From: an uncultured Methanosarcinales archaeon
Lineage (GTDB): Archaea; Halobacteriota; Methanosarcinia; Methanotrichales; Methanotrichaceae
Length of the DNA: 5,307 nucleotides
Assembly: GCA_937864385.1 (NCBI GenBank)
Contig: CALMJN010000278.1
Span: 1 to 5,307 of the forward strand
Direction of reading: 5' to 3'
In this document: one piece after another, positions 5,290 to 5,307 of the stretch
Layout: each line of letters opens with the position of its first letter
How positions within the stretch are numbered: the stretch's first letter is position 1
Program-made: the position numbers and the translations under genes
Notes under the pieces: generated by a model
The model's input: the letters and a program-made list of their open reading frames with translations, nothing else
Databases searched by the model: none
What the model was told of the DNA's origin: nothing

Positions 5290-5307
5290 AGTTAAGGTGG
5301 GAGATTT

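Overview
The window most likely comes from a euryarchaeal methanogen, plausibly of the Methanothrix (Methanosaeta) type; that genus is an inference from memory of similar proteins. The archaeal assignment rests on a 445-residue SRP54 of archaeal form (start [13 protein letters not shown]-binding motif RISRGSG), a proteasome-regulatory-like AAA ATPase of the kind annotated as MJ1494 or MTH_1011, TATA-box-like promoters and oligo-T termination signals, and strong Shine-Dalgarno sites on only some of the genes.

Layout, left to right. Bases 1-52 (minus) hold the first 17 codons of a gene that leaves the window. An intergenic stretch with a TATA-like element and an inverted repeat follows. The 366-aa AAA ATPase lies on the minus strand (172-1272). 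A divergent intergenic region then leads to a 31-aa single-span membrane protein on the plus strand (1409-1504), which has one of the best ribosome binding sites in the window. Next come two plus-strand genes for exported proteins (1709-2413 and 2552-3130). They share a domain of about 82 residues that aligns without gaps, and a hairpin plus T-run separates them, so they look like a diverged tandem duplicate with separate transcription. Converging from the right on the minus strand are srp54 (3277-4614) and a HicB/HicA toxin-antitoxin pair (hicB 4892-5149, hicA from 4899). A 19-bp perfect-register tandem duplication lies in the convergent gap. The last 158 bases hold the hicBA promoter region and a TATA-like element near the edge.

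The most notable point is that the HicA toxin frame has no stop codon. It runs through the intergenic region and the srp54 promoter into SRP54, giving a formal 540-codon HicA-SRP54 open frame. I read this as two genes: SRP54 has a family-typical start at 4614 with a TATA-like box at the right distance, and a one-base change in a T4 run would end HicA at about 71 residues. A real fusion or read-through product cannot be excluded from sequence alone.

Functionally the window mixes housekeeping (SRP targeting, AAA unfoldase), cell-envelope or exported proteins of unknown role, and one small accessory toxin-antitoxin module placed directly upstream of an essential gene. I see no mobile element, CRISPR array, tRNA or rRNA.
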